Source of the DNA: an uncultured Collinsella sp.
GTDB taxonomy: Bacteria > Actinomycetota > Coriobacteriia > Coriobacteriales > Coriobacteriaceae
DNA length: 64,000 nt
Direction: 5' to 3'
Assembly (NCBI GenBank): GCA_902470905.1
Contig: CABRIC010000004.1
Location: 1-64,000, forward strand
Position numbers and translations under genes: made by a program. Positions 44,973 to 53,724 of this stretch are shown here, one piece after another (position 1 is the first letter of the stretch; each line of letters starts with the position of its first letter). The notes beneath the pieces were generated by a model. It ran no database searches, was not told the DNA's origin, and saw only the letters and a program-made list of their open reading frames with translations.

Positions 44973-46800
44973 GATGCTCAAATTGCCGGTCTTGGACGTC
45001 GATGGAGAAAAGCTCGGCGTGGTGAACGATTTTGGTATTGCTACCGGCGAAGTTTTTCCGCACGTGACGTCGCTCGCGTTCCGCGGTCCCGGCAAGACGC
45101 CGTTTATGATCAGCTGGCGCAAATGGGTCGACCGTATCGACGAGACGGGTGTACACCTTAAGACATCGGCCACCGAAATCCGTTTTTCGTACCTGCAGCC
45201 GACCGAACTCTTACTCGCCCGCGACGTGCTTAACAAGCAAATTGTCGACACGCAGGGCATGAAGGTCGTGCGCGTAAACGACATCAAGTTTTCCATGTCG
45301 GGCGAAAACCAGCTGCGCCTGCTGGGCGCCGAGGTTGGTGCTCGCGGTCTGCTACGCGCCATCAGCCCCGCGCTCGAGCATATCGTCGAAGGCTTTATGA
45401 AGCACCTGGGCAAGCCGCTCAGTGAGGACATCATCGCTTGGTCCTACATGGACCTGCTCGACCGCTCGACCAAGAACATTCAACTCTCGGTGTCGCACAA
45501 GACGCTCGGCGAGCTGCACCCTGCCGACATCGCCGACATTATCGAGCAGCTCGACCCGCGCCTGCGTGCGCAGGTGTTTGCGCAGCTCGATACTGCCCAG
45601 GCCGCCGAGGCTATCTCGGAGTTCGATGACGACGAGCTTATGACCGAGATGCTCGAGGGCCTGTCCGACACGGACGCATCGTCGATGCTGGCCATGATGG
45701 ACCCGGACGACGCCGCCGACCTGATCGACGAGCTCGATTACGAGAAGGCCGAGAAGCTCCTGCGCCTGATGGGCGTCAAGGAGGAGAAGGCGATTCGTAA
45801 CCTGCTGGGGTATGAGGACAACACCGCCGGCCGCATCATGACCTCGGAGTTTGTCTCCCTGCCCGCCACGGCAACGGTCGGTGACGCCATCGAGGCGATT
45901 CGCGAGCTCGACGAGGACTTCGAGAGCGTCTACTACGTCTATACCGAGGATCCGAGCGGCATGCTGACCGGCGTGCTCTCGCTGCGCACGCTGATCGTAG
46001 CCGACCGCGACGCCACGCTGGGTCAGCTGGCCTATCGCGACCTGGTCTATGTGTCGCCCGACGAGGACCAGGAAGACGTGACGGACGAGATGACCAAGTA
46101 CGATCTGGTTGCTATCCCTGTCTGCGACGAGAACCGTCATATCCTGGGTATCGTAACCTTCGACGACGCCATGGACGTTATCGCCGAGGAGCATCAGGAG
46201 GACCTGCAGATCGCCGGTGTCGGCTCGGGCGATAGCGCGTCGGACGACTCGACGAACGTGCTCAGCTGGTTCGTGCATCGCCAGTACTGGGTTGTTGTAT
46301 GGGGCATTGCGTCGTGCATCATGGCGACCGTGCTGGGAACGGCGCTCGGCTCCGCGCATCTGGTGGTGTTCCCCATGTGCGCCATGCCGCTCGTGCTGCT
46401 TGCTGCCTCGCGCATGGTGTCGTTCGTCAAGAACTACTTCCTCGAGTACGACGGCCACGACGACGAGCCCAAACCGTACCTGGGATTCTTCTTCCAGAGC
46501 ACGGGTATGGGCCTGATCCTTTCGCTCGTGACCTACCTGTGCGCGCAGCTGGTGCGCACCGCTGCATTCCCCGATGCGTCCATGTTTGAGGAGCAACTCT
46601 TTACCGGGTGTTTTAATATCGCTGCTATCATTTGCCTGGTTGGCAACATGAGTGCCGTGATTTACCTGATGGTGCTGTTCTGGCGTGACGAGCATGACCT
46701 CAACACGTCGGGCACCGCCATGAACGTTATTGCCGTCATGATCTCGTGCGTAGCGTACTGCGCCGCTGCGGTGCTGCTCACCATGTCGGTCATTGGTTAG
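44956..46800 (+). CDS. PRC-barrel / MgtE-N / CBS membrane protein, probable Mg2+ sensor partner of the NRMT transporter
   Basis: 614 residues. PRC-barrel (about 1-75 with a second similar segment to 125), MgtE N-domain (about 178-285; LHPADIADIIEQLDP, DPDDAADLIDEL), CBS pair (about 290-425; AGRIMTSEFVSL, VAIPVCDENRHILGIVTFDDAMDV) and a C-terminal block of five helices (about 440-614). The cytosolic part is that of the Mg2+-gated MgtE channel, but the membrane part lacks the GGNxGxQ pore segment of MgtE and is not a recognisable MgtE channel. TTG 44956 is chosen because GGGGAG precedes it by 5-6 nt and a stop codon in frame lies at 44941. The transporter gene follows after 8 bp. Confidence 0.8.
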   Translation: MNYLSEMLKLPVLDVDGEKLGVVNDFGIATGEVFPHVTSLAFRGPGKTPFMISWRKWVDRIDETGVHLKTSATEIRFSYLQPTELLLARDVLNKQIVDTQGMKVVRVNDIKFSMSGENQLRLLGAEVGARGLLRAISPALEHIVEGFMKHLGKPLSEDIIAWSYMDLLDRSTKNIQLSVSHKTLGELHPADIADIIEQLDPRLRAQVFAQLDTAQAAEAISEFDDDELMTEMLEGLSDTDASSMLAMMDPDDAADLIDELDYEKAEKLLRLMGVKEEKAIRNLLGYEDNTAGRIMTSEFVSLPATATVGDAIEAIRELDEDFESVYYVYTEDPSGMLTGVLSLRTLIVADRDATLGQLAYRDLVYVSPDEDQEDVTDEMTKYDLVAIPVCDENRHILGIVTFDDAMDVIAEEHQEDLQIAGVGSGDSASDDSTNVLSWFVHRQYWVVVWGIASCIMATVLGTALGSAHLVVFPMCAMPLVLLAASRMVSFVKNYFLEYDGHDDEPKPYLGFFFQSTGMGLILSLVTYLCAQLVRTAAFPDASMFEEQLFTGCFNIAAIICLVGNMSAVIYLMVLFWRDEHDLNTSGTAMNVIAVMISCVAYCAAAVLLTMSVIG

Positions 46801-46808
46801 GTGGTCGC

Positions 46809-48071
46809 GTGCAAAATACCAAGCAAAAGTCGGGCACCAAGCAAAAGTTGACCATCGCGGCCATCTTTGGCGCTATGGGCCCCGGTCTGCTGGCGGCGCT
46901 TTCGGGCAATGACGCCGGCGGCATTGCAACGTATTCCAGTGCGGGCGCCAGCTATGGCTACAAGATGCTCTGGATGCTTCCCGTCATGACTGTGCTGCTC
47001 ATCGTGACGCAGGAGACCGCGGCGCGCTGCGGCTGCGTCACGGGCAAGGGCCTGGCATCGCTCATCCGCGAGCGCTTTGGCGTGCGCAAGAGTGTACTTG
47101 CTATGGCGGCGCTGTTGATCGCCAACACGGCTGTGACCATTTCGGAGTTTGCGGGTATCGCCAGCGGCCTTGCTCTCTTTGGCGTGCCGGCGAGCATCTC
47201 GGTGCCGTTGGTGGCGCTGCTGGTGTGGATGCTTACCATGTCGGGTAGTTTCCAGCGCATCGAGAAGATTCTGCTGCTGGTGAGCTGCGTGTTCGTGACC
47301 TATATTGTCGCCGCGTTCATGGCTGGCCCCAACTGGGGTGAGGTCGCGGTCGACCTGGTCGTGCCTAACATTCAAAATGACCCCAGCTACGTGTCGCTCG
47401 TGGTCGCAACGATCGGTACCACCATCGCGCCGTGGATGATTTTCTTGGCGCAGAACAACGTGGTCGATAAGAACGCGGGCGAGGACGATATCGTGCTGCA
47501 GCGCATCGATACTGTGAGCGGCTCGCTTGCCGCCGATATCATTGCCGGCTTTATTATCATCACGACCGGTACGGTATTGTTCCCGGCGGGTATTCAGATT
47601 AGCGATGCCGCCGATGCTGCCCGCGCGCTGGAGCCTATTGCGGGTCAGTGGTCCACGGTACTGTTTGCCTCGGGCCTGGTCGCGGCGAGCTTCTTGGCCG
47701 CCTGCGTGCTGCCGGGCGTTACGTCGAGCGCTATCTGCGAGGCATTTGGCTGGGAGCGCGGTGCCGACCGCAGCTGGGACGAGGCCCCGGTCTATCGCGG
47801 CATCATTACGGCCATCATCGGCATTTCTGCCGTGTTGGTGCTTATGCCTGGCGTCGATCTGTTCCAGATTATGATGACCTCGCAGGTCATCAATGGCGTG
47901 CTACTGCCTGTAGTCTTGGTATTCCAGGTGGTTATCGCGGCGGATCGCCACATTATGGGTGCCAACCGCAACGGCCGCGTGTGGAACGTGCTCACTTGGG
48001 CGACTATCGCCGTGATTACGGTGCTCACGGTCGTCATGTTTGTCCTGCAGGCGATGGGCTACAGCGCTTAA
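46809..48071 (+). CDS. NRAMP-related Mg2+ transporter (NRMT type)
   Basis: 420-residue inner-membrane transporter with about 11 helices, SLC11/NRAMP fold. Helix 1 reads SGNDAGGIATYS (D35) where Mn/Fe transporters have DPGN, and helix 6 reads TIAPWMIF where they have the MPH motif, so the transition-metal-selecting Met is Ala (about residue 207). Loss of that Met with retention of the Asp is the pattern described for NRMT Mg2+ transporters, one of which was characterised from the coriobacterium Eggerthella lenta. GTG 46809 has AGGTGG 4 nt upstream. It is co-transcribed with the MgtE-N/CBS protein. Confidence 0.8.
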   Translation: MQNTKQKSGTKQKLTIAAIFGAMGPGLLAALSGNDAGGIATYSSAGASYGYKMLWMLPVMTVLLIVTQETAARCGCVTGKGLASLIRERFGVRKSVLAMAALLIANTAVTISEFAGIASGLALFGVPASISVPLVALLVWMLTMSGSFQRIEKILLLVSCVFVTYIVAAFMAGPNWGEVAVDLVVPNIQNDPSYVSLVVATIGTTIAPWMIFLAQNNVVDKNAGEDDIVLQRIDTVSGSLAADIIAGFIIITTGTVLFPAGIQISDAADAARALEPIAGQWSTVLFASGLVAASFLAACVLPGVTSSAICEAFGWERGADRSWDEAPVYRGIITAIIGISAVLVLMPGVDLFQIMMTSQVINGVLLPVVLVFQVVIAADRHIMGANRNGRVWNVLTWATIAVITVLTVVMFVLQAMGYSA

Positions 48072-48089
48072 CGCCCACTTTTGCTTCCG

Positions 48090-48123
48090 AACAGGCCGCA
48101 GCGATGGGCTGCGGTCTGTTTTT
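48090..48123 (+). terminator. Terminator of the Mg transport operon
   Basis: AACAGGCCGCAGC (48090-48102) pairs with GCTGCGGTCTGTT (48108-48120, one wobble) followed by a T run. Confidence 0.85.
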
Positions 48124-48167
48124 GTCTGCTATAGGGTGTTAGTTATATAGCAATGGACAAAAAATGC

Positions 48168-48367
48168 CAAATATGAGTACTGTTGCTAAGTGAATAGCAT
48201 TTACATCCTAAAAGATAATGAACATAGCCTTTAGTATGTTCATTAAAATTGGCTCCAATACGCCTTAAACCAGTCAGGTTGGCTGCTTTAGGGGGTTGTA
48301 GGGGTCGCTCGGACGTCATTTTGGGTGGTTTTGCCTGCTACTAAAATGGTAACAGTACTCATATTTG
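48168..48367. mobile_element. MITE-like 200-bp AT-rich element with 17-bp terminal inverted repeats
   Basis: CAAATATGAGTACTGTT (48168-48184) and its exact reverse complement (48351-48367) bound a 200-bp AT-rich segment without coding capacity. Inside, AATGAACATA (48217-48226) and TATGTTCATT (48235-48244) form a perfect hairpin. No target-site duplication was recognised, so mobility is only suggested. Confidence 0.5.
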
Positions 48368-48587
48368 CCCTTTTTTGCCCACAGACCTTTGAGGGTGCGG
48401 CGAAAAGGGCTTGTTTTGATTGTTTGGGGCAGGCACGAGGCGCGGAAACGATGTCTGGAGCGACGGAGCGGCCTGGAATTCATCCGTAGAGGTCTTCATT
48501 GGCTGCGCCAGGAGTGTCCCTGACTGCCGGAGGGGGTGTCTGCCGTGGCAGGTATCCCCTCCGGATGCGGGAAGCTTGCGCTGCAGG
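48368..48587. other. Gene-free stretch with repeat remnant and hairpin
   Basis: Contains a fragment CCAGGAGTGTCCCTGACTGC related to the GTCCCC repeat interior, and a hairpin CCGGAGGGG (48527-48535) / CCCCTCCGG (48556-48564). That hairpin lies just beyond the acyltransferase stop and may terminate it. No gene seen. Confidence 0.5.
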
Positions 48588-50840
48588 TTACTTGTCGCCG
48601 CCGAGCTTGTGCGGCTTGTAGGCGAGAGCGTTGACGAGCGCGTTGCCGGCGGACTTGACGGCTGCCGGTTGCGGATCGTTAACGTGGTCCTCGGGGTGCA
48701 CGGGCAGGTCTTTCTTGACTGCATCGTGGATGAGATTGAGGTACTCGGTCACGCCGGTAGTCGACAGGTGCGTGCCGTCGCCGTCGAACAGGTCGTTGCG
48801 GTTGGCACTGTATCCGTACCAGTCGATAACGCGCACGTTCTTGTAGCGCGTGGCGGCATTTGCGATAGCCTGGTTGGTGGAACCCACCCACGGCTGCGGA
48901 CTGCGTGTGTTCACAAATACGACGGTACGCTTGTCGCCGGCATCGGCCATGATGGCATCGATCTGATCATCAGTTACCAAGCCATTGGTGCCCAGTGCAA
49001 AGACCACGACCTTGCCGGCAAGGTTCTGTTGGAGATAGCCCTCAAATGTTGCGCGGCCTGCATCGAACTGGCGGCCCTTTTCGGCATCGATGTGACTGTG
49101 GGGGAACACGCCGTCAAAGGAATCGACGGCGCGCAGCGACACGGAGTCGCCGATCATCAGCAGGTCGTAGGATCCGTCGGGGAAGCCGTCGTTGTCCTTG
49201 TCAGTGTTGTCGGCTGCTTGCTGGTCTTTGGGCGCGGTGTTCTTGGCTTCTTTGTTGAGGATCTCGGCACCTTCACCACTCAACGCGGAGGTCTCCGGCA
49301 CAAAGATGAGGCCTCCTAGGGCAATGATCAGCACGACGCCGCAAGTGGCACACACGGGAATATGCGCACGCACCCAGCTTGCGGGCGTGGTGGTTCCGTC
49401 GCGGAATTCGGAAACAGTGCGCCCAAAGGCGCCCTTCCTAAACGGAGTCTCGATAAAGCGATAGCAGCACTCTGCCACGGCGACCACCACAAGAACCTGC
49501 AAGATGTACTGCCACCAGGGCGTATCGTTGATGTTGGCGACCGGGTTCATAAGCAGCAGCAGCGGATAGTGCCACAGATAGATACTGTACGAGCGCTTGC
49601 CGATCCACACGAGCGGCTCGGCGGCAAGAGCGCGCGCGACCAAGCCCTGGGGCTGCACACAAGCGGCGATGACCATGAGCGTGAGGATGGAGCACAGCAG
49701 CGTGCCTCCGCGATATTGGAAAGCGGTGTAGCCGTTGGTGAGCGCGACCATGGCCGCAAGGCCGACCAGGCCCACAACGCCCAGCACGTCGATGGACGCG
49801 GGTGAGGACCAAAAGCGTGCGAGCACACTCGGCTGAGCTGGGGCGGTCTCGGCTGCGGAATTGGCCTTCTCGTCATGCCCACCCTTGGCGTTCTTGTCGA
49901 GCTTACCGCGCTTGGCAGCACTCACTAGGCGGTCGAGTTCCAGGCGATGGGCAAGGCGAACCGGCGCCAGGTCGCGATCGGGGATAAATGCCATCCATGC
50001 ACCCAACAGCAGCGAGAACACGCGGGTATCCGTGCCGTAGTACACACGGCTGGGGTCGGCGGCAGGGTTGTAGAGCACCATCATGGCAAGGGCGGATACC
50101 GCTGCGAGCCCCAGGACCACACGGCGCGTGTTGGGTTTGCTTATATGCATGGACACCATGGCAAACAGCAGCGGTGGCCAAATCAGATAGAACTGCTCCT
50201 CGATGGCGAGCGACCAGAAGTGCGTGAGCGGCGAGGGGTCGCCCAGAGCATTGAAGTACGAAATATCCTGCGCAATCTGCCACCAGTTGTTAAAGAACAG
50301 CAGCGACGGCAGGATATCGGGGCGCATCTTGGTGAGCATCACGTGGTTAAAGATGGTGCACAACGCGCAAGTCACCACCACAACGGTTACCACGGCGGGG
50401 AATAGACGGCGAATGCGGCGGATCCAGAAACTCTTGAGGTCGATACGGCCGGTCTTGGCTACTTCGTTGAGCAGCAGACGCGTAATCAAATAGCCCGAAA
50501 GCACAAAGAAAATCGTGACGCCGAGCAAGCCACCCTGTGCCCAAGTGAGGTTGAGGTGATAGAGCACCACCGCGACGACGGCGAGTGTGCGCAGGCCATC
50601 GAGGGCGGGGATATAGCGGGACTTGGGGCGACCGGGCGTCTGCTGGTTGGCGGCCGACGGGCGGGCGCCGTCGTTGGCGCTGGCGTGCGCGGGCTTGCTG
50701 GAGGATGCGGGCGTACGACGTGAGTCCGCATCACGGTGCGCCTCGTTGGCGCGGCGTTTGCCCTGCGGACGTTCGTGCGGAGTCTGCGCCTGGGCCGTGC
50801 GGCGTCGGCCGCGTGAGCTCGATTGCGGGAGTTGTTCCAT
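48588..50840 (-). CDS. OatA-like acyltransferase 3 - SGNH fusion (cell-wall or glycan O-acetylation)
   Basis: 750 residues: basic low-complexity N-terminus (1-72), acyltransferase-3 domain with ten or so helices (about 75-500; YIPALDGLRTLAVVAVVLYH, FFVLSGYLITRLL, FWSLAIEEQFYLIWP) and an extracellular SGNH domain (about 560-735) with GDSVSLRA, ALGTNG and DGTHLS supplying Ser, Asn/Gly and Asp-His. This is the architecture of peptidoglycan O-acetyltransferase OatA; the exact polymer is not shown by sequence. A linker of about 50 charged residues between helices near 300-345 is unusual. ATG 50840; monocistronic. Confidence 0.9.
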   Translation of the reverse strand: MEQLPQSSSRGRRRTAQAQTPHERPQGKRRANEAHRDADSRRTPASSSKPAHASANDGARPSAANQQTPGRPKSRYIPALDGLRTLAVVAVVLYHLNLTWAQGGLLGVTIFFVLSGYLITRLLLNEVAKTGRIDLKSFWIRRIRRLFPAVVTVVVVTCALCTIFNHVMLTKMRPDILPSLLFFNNWWQIAQDISYFNALGDPSPLTHFWSLAIEEQFYLIWPPLLFAMVSMHISKPNTRRVVLGLAAVSALAMMVLYNPAADPSRVYYGTDTRVFSLLLGAWMAFIPDRDLAPVRLAHRLELDRLVSAAKRGKLDKNAKGGHDEKANSAAETAPAQPSVLARFWSSPASIDVLGVVGLVGLAAMVALTNGYTAFQYRGGTLLCSILTLMVIAACVQPQGLVARALAAEPLVWIGKRSYSIYLWHYPLLLLMNPVANINDTPWWQYILQVLVVVAVAECCYRFIETPFRKGAFGRTVSEFRDGTTTPASWVRAHIPVCATCGVVLIIALGGLIFVPETSALSGEGAEILNKEAKNTAPKDQQAADNTDKDNDGFPDGSYDLLMIGDSVSLRAVDSFDGVFPHSHIDAEKGRQFDAGRATFEGYLQQNLAGKVVVFALGTNGLVTDDQIDAIMADAGDKRTVVFVNTRSPQPWVGSTNQAIANAATRYKNVRVIDWYGYSANRNDLFDGDGTHLSTTGVTEYLNLIHDAVKKDLPVHPEDHVNDPQPAAVKSAGNALVNALAYKPHKLGGDK

Positions 50841-51026
50841 AAAAAATCATCCAATGACGAGAATAGTCAGCACATATTCATTGTAGCCGCCTGCTCCTGT
50901 GAATGCTTGCTGCTGGCGTAACCTCAAGCGCGCGTCCACATCAAAGTGAACTAAAGTTATAGGGGGTGCGAAGGCGCACGATCGACGGTCGACGTGGGTG
51001 CAAAGCTCGCAGATGAGGAGGTTTCC

Positions 51027-51998
51027 ATGGCAGATAACGGCATTGTTGCGGTGTTCGGCAGTATGAACATGGACCTTTCGGTGGCGTGCGAGCGCATGCC
51101 GCGTGCGGGCGAGACCGTCGGCGGTAGCGGCTTTATCACCAATGCCGGCGGCAAGGGCGCCAACCAGGCTGTGGCAGCTGCGCGCATGGGCGCGCGCACG
51201 TGCATGATCGGCGCGGTCGGGCGCGATGCGTTTGGCGATGCGCTGGTGGCGGGACTTCAGGATGCCGGCGTGGGCGTTGAGCTCGTGGCGCATCGTGATG
51301 ACGTGGAGACGGGAACGGCGACCATCATTCGCTGTGAGGGCGACAACCGCATCGTACTGTCACCGGGCGCCAACCATGCGCTTGCGGGCGAGGACGTTGC
51401 CCGCGCGCTGAGGCGTCTGGTGGCCGATGAGCTCGACGGCGATGCCAGCGAGATTGCCCCGTCTGCCGGAAGCGTCTTTATCGCCCAGGGCGAATGTGAC
51501 CTTGCGGCGACGGCCGAGGCGCTTGTTTGCGCTCACGAGCTGGGGTTCTATACGGTCTTTAACCCCGCGCCGGCCTGCGAGTTGCCGGCGGGTGCGTGGC
51601 CCGCAGTCGACCTGGCCTGTCCCAACGAGACCGAATGCCAGGCACTGACGGGCATTCTGCCCGCAGATGACGCGAGTTGTGTCGAAGCGCTTAATGCCCT
51701 GCTCGGCAAAGGCGCTGGCGCCGCGGTCATCACGCTGGGCGGTGCCGGTTCGGTTACGCTTGGTGATGATGGCGAGCTGCTGCGCATACCGGCGCTTTCG
51801 AGCTCGGTGGTCGATACCACGGCGGCCGGCGATACGTTTATCGGCGCACTTGCAGCTGCCCGTCTGGAGGACCTGCCGCTCTTTGAGTGCATGGCCGCGG
51901 GCGCTCGCGCCTCGGCGGTGACGGTGTCGCGCTTGGGTGCTCAGCAATCGATTCCCACGCGTGCCGAAGTTGAGCGCGTGTTTGATTTAGACGATTAA
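51027..51998 (+). CDS. rbsK: Ribokinase (PfkB family)
   Basis: Phosphorylates ribose at O5 with ATP. The 323 residues contain the N-terminal substrate loop GSMNMDLSVACERMPRAGET, GGKGANQAVAAARMGA, the anion-hole/catalytic DTTAAGDTFIGALAAA (catalytic Asp269) and NETE. The gene directly precedes a nucleoside hydrolase, which supplies ribose. Other PfkB sugars cannot be fully excluded. ATG 51027 has GAGGAGG 6 nt upstream. Confidence 0.85.
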   Translation: MADNGIVAVFGSMNMDLSVACERMPRAGETVGGSGFITNAGGKGANQAVAAARMGARTCMIGAVGRDAFGDALVAGLQDAGVGVELVAHRDDVETGTATIIRCEGDNRIVLSPGANHALAGEDVARALRRLVADELDGDASEIAPSAGSVFIAQGECDLAATAEALVCAHELGFYTVFNPAPACELPAGAWPAVDLACPNETECQALTGILPADDASCVEALNALLGKGAGAAVITLGGAGSVTLGDDGELLRIPALSSSVVDTTAAGDTFIGALAAARLEDLPLFECMAAGARASAVTVSRLGAQQSIPTRAEVERVFDLDD

Positions 51999-52026
51999 GT
52001 ACAAGACGGAGAAGCGGAGTAGAACA

Positions 52027-53001
52027 ATGGCAACCAAGAAGCTGATCCTTGATCTGGATATGGGTGTGGACGACGCCATGGCGCTCGCCTATGCCATCGC
52101 GAGCCCCGAGGTGGAGCTCGTCGGCATTACCACGTGTTTTGGCAACGTGCGCGTCGAGCAGTCGGCGCACAACTGCCTGGCGGTGCTTGACCTGCTGAGC
52201 CGCCCCGAGGTTCCGGTGTACCTGGGTGCCGACCGCCCCATAAAGGCAAGCGAGCCCTATACGCCGCCGACGTCAACCACGCTCATCCACGGCAAGAACG
52301 GCATCGGTGGCGCGAGCGTGCCCGCGTCGCCCTATGAGCCGGTGGGGGCAACGTCTGCCGACGGCAACGCGGCGGTCGATTACCTGATCGATGCTGCGCG
52401 CACCTATGGCCCCGACCTGGTCTATGTGGCGACCGGTCCGCTTTCCAACTTGGCGCTTGCCCTGGAGCGCGACGCGGCGGCGATGATGTCCATCGGCCGC
52501 GTGGTGGTGATGGGTGGCGCCCTGACCGTGCCCGGCAACGTGAGCGCGGGCGCCGAGGCCAACATGGCGAGCGATCCCGAGGCTGCCGATGCGGTGCTGC
52601 GTTCGGGCCGCAAGCTCACCATGGTTGGTCTGGACGTGACGCATCGCGTGGTGCTCACACGCCGCGATATTGCCGGCTGGACGGGTTCGGGCACTATGGC
52701 GGGCTGTGCGTTTGCGAGCATGGTCGAGCACTACATTGGCTCGTACGAGATGAACGCACCTTACCTGGGTGGTTGTGCGCTGCACGATCCGCTGGCCGTT
52801 GCCGTGGCGATCGACCCCACGCTCGTGGGTGCGCTCGGCTGCAATCTGCGTGTTGATCTGCTGGGCGAGTACCGCGGTCGCACCATCTGCGATGAGCGCC
52901 GCGTGGCAGATCCCGACAAGAGCGCGCTTGTGGCACTGACTGTGGATGCCCCGCGCTTCCTTTCCGAGTTCAAGGCACGTATGGCCCGCGTCCTGGGCTA
53001 A
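52027..53001 (+). CDS. Inosine/uridine-preferring nucleoside hydrolase
   Basis: Cleaves nucleosides to base and ribose in the cytoplasm. The 324 residues open with the Ca2+-binding motif DLDMGVDDAMAL (D9, D11, D15, D16), followed by HGKNGIGG, VATGPLSNLALAL, VVMGGALTVPGNVS and GLDVTHRVVL, and the C-terminal HDPLAVAVAI. Base preference cannot be read. It starts 28 bp after ribokinase, forming a salvage operon. Confidence 0.93.
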   Translation: MATKKLILDLDMGVDDAMALAYAIASPEVELVGITTCFGNVRVEQSAHNCLAVLDLLSRPEVPVYLGADRPIKASEPYTPPTSTTLIHGKNGIGGASVPASPYEPVGATSADGNAAVDYLIDAARTYGPDLVYVATGPLSNLALALERDAAAMMSIGRVVVMGGALTVPGNVSAGAEANMASDPEAADAVLRSGRKLTMVGLDVTHRVVLTRRDIAGWTGSGTMAGCAFASMVEHYIGSYEMNAPYLGGCALHDPLAVAVAIDPTLVGALGCNLRVDLLGEYRGRTICDERRVADPDKSALVALTVDAPRFLSEFKARMARVLG

Positions 53002-53008
53002 GTTGTCT

Positions 53009-53080
53009 TTTGGGACGGGGCTTTTTTGACTGGTATGATTGGTGCGACCATTCGAACCAGCTAAAAGAGCCCGTCCCAAA
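53009..53080. terminator. 72-nt nested palindrome between nucleoside hydrolase and luxS
   Basis: Outer pairing of TTTGGGACGGGGC with GCCCGTCCCAAA and inner pairing CTGGT/ACCAG and TGGT/ACCA. A T6 run follows the left arm. It may terminate the upstream operon and carries a TATGAT sequence in its centre that could be a luxS -10. Confidence 0.5.
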
Positions 53081-53102
53081 TTGACTACCGAGAGGATCTG
53101 CC

Positions 53103-53591
53103 ATGGAGCGCATCGCGAGTTTTTCCGTTGACCATCTGCTGCTTGAGCCCGGCGTGTATGTGAGCCGCATCGACCGCGATCCGGCGACCGGCGCCGCCGT
53201 CACCACCTTTGACCTGCGCCTGACCACGCCCAATAAGGAACCGGTTATGAACACGGCCGAGTGCCACACCATCGAGCACCTGGGCGCGACGTTCCTTCGC
53301 AACCATGCCGAGTGGTCGAGCCGCATTGTCTACTTTGGCCCCATGGGCTGCCGCACGGGCTTTTACCTCGTCGTTTTTGGCGAGGTGACGAGTGAGGAAA
53401 TCTTGCCGCTCGTGCGCGAACTGTTCGAGTTTGTCGCCGGCTTTGAGGGCGATGTCCCCGGTGCCGCTCCCGAGGAATGCGGTAACTACCTGGACCAGAA
53501 CCTTCCCATGGCAAACTGGCTCGCGCGCCGCTACCTCGACCGCGACCTGGCCGATATCGACGAGAAGCACCTGCACTATCAGCAGGCGTAA
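53103..53591 (+). CDS. luxS: S-ribosylhomocysteine lyase LuxS (autoinducer-2 synthase)
   Basis: Cleaves S-ribosylhomocysteine to homocysteine and DPD, the AI-2 precursor, in the activated methyl cycle. The 162 residues carry the metal site HTIEH (H55, E58, H59) and C126 in PEECGNYLDQNLPMA, plus MGCRTGFYL (catalytic Cys about 83). Length is typical. GAGAGGATCTGCC is the ribosome site. It stands alone; no pfs/mtnN gene is adjacent. Confidence 0.96.
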   Translation: MERIASFSVDHLLLEPGVYVSRIDRDPATGAAVTTFDLRLTTPNKEPVMNTAECHTIEHLGATFLRNHAEWSSRIVYFGPMGCRTGFYLVVFGEVTSEEILPLVRELFEFVAGFEGDVPGAAPEECGNYLDQNLPMANWLARRYLDRDLADIDEKHLHYQQA

Positions 53592-53622
53592 GGCTGCTTG
53601 CAGGAATAACGTTTGTGCCAGA

Positions 53623-53651
53623 AGCACTCCCGCTCTTGCGGAGCGCTTTTT
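53623..53651 (+). terminator. luxS terminator
   Basis: AGCACTCC (53623-53630) / GGAGCGCT (53640-53647) with a T run at 53647-53651. Confidence 0.85.
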
Positions 53652-53669
53652 ATACCGAGTGCTCAAAAT

Positions 53670-53709
53670 AGAACAAGATTGTTCTAGAATGTTCATAATG
53701 TCATATAAA
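53670..53709 (+). promoter_or_regulatory. Promoter and 16-bp operator-like palindrome of the DUF4867 gene
   Basis: AGAACAAGATTGTTCT (53670-53685) is a perfect palindrome with 7-bp arms. Its right half contains TTGTTC, which with TATAAA at 53704-53709 (18-bp spacing) could be the promoter, so a bound regulator would block it. Confidence 0.5.
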
Positions 53710-53724
53710 CGAACAGGAGCGAAC

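Noticed and set aside
44956..46800. Ordinary MgtE magnesium channel
   Set aside because: The cytosolic part fits, but the membrane part lacks the MgtE pore motif and is of a different pattern.
53670..53700. LexA/SOS box
   Set aside because: The GAAC and GTTC halves are six bases apart instead of the four of the Gram-positive SOS box, and the gene has no link to DNA repair.
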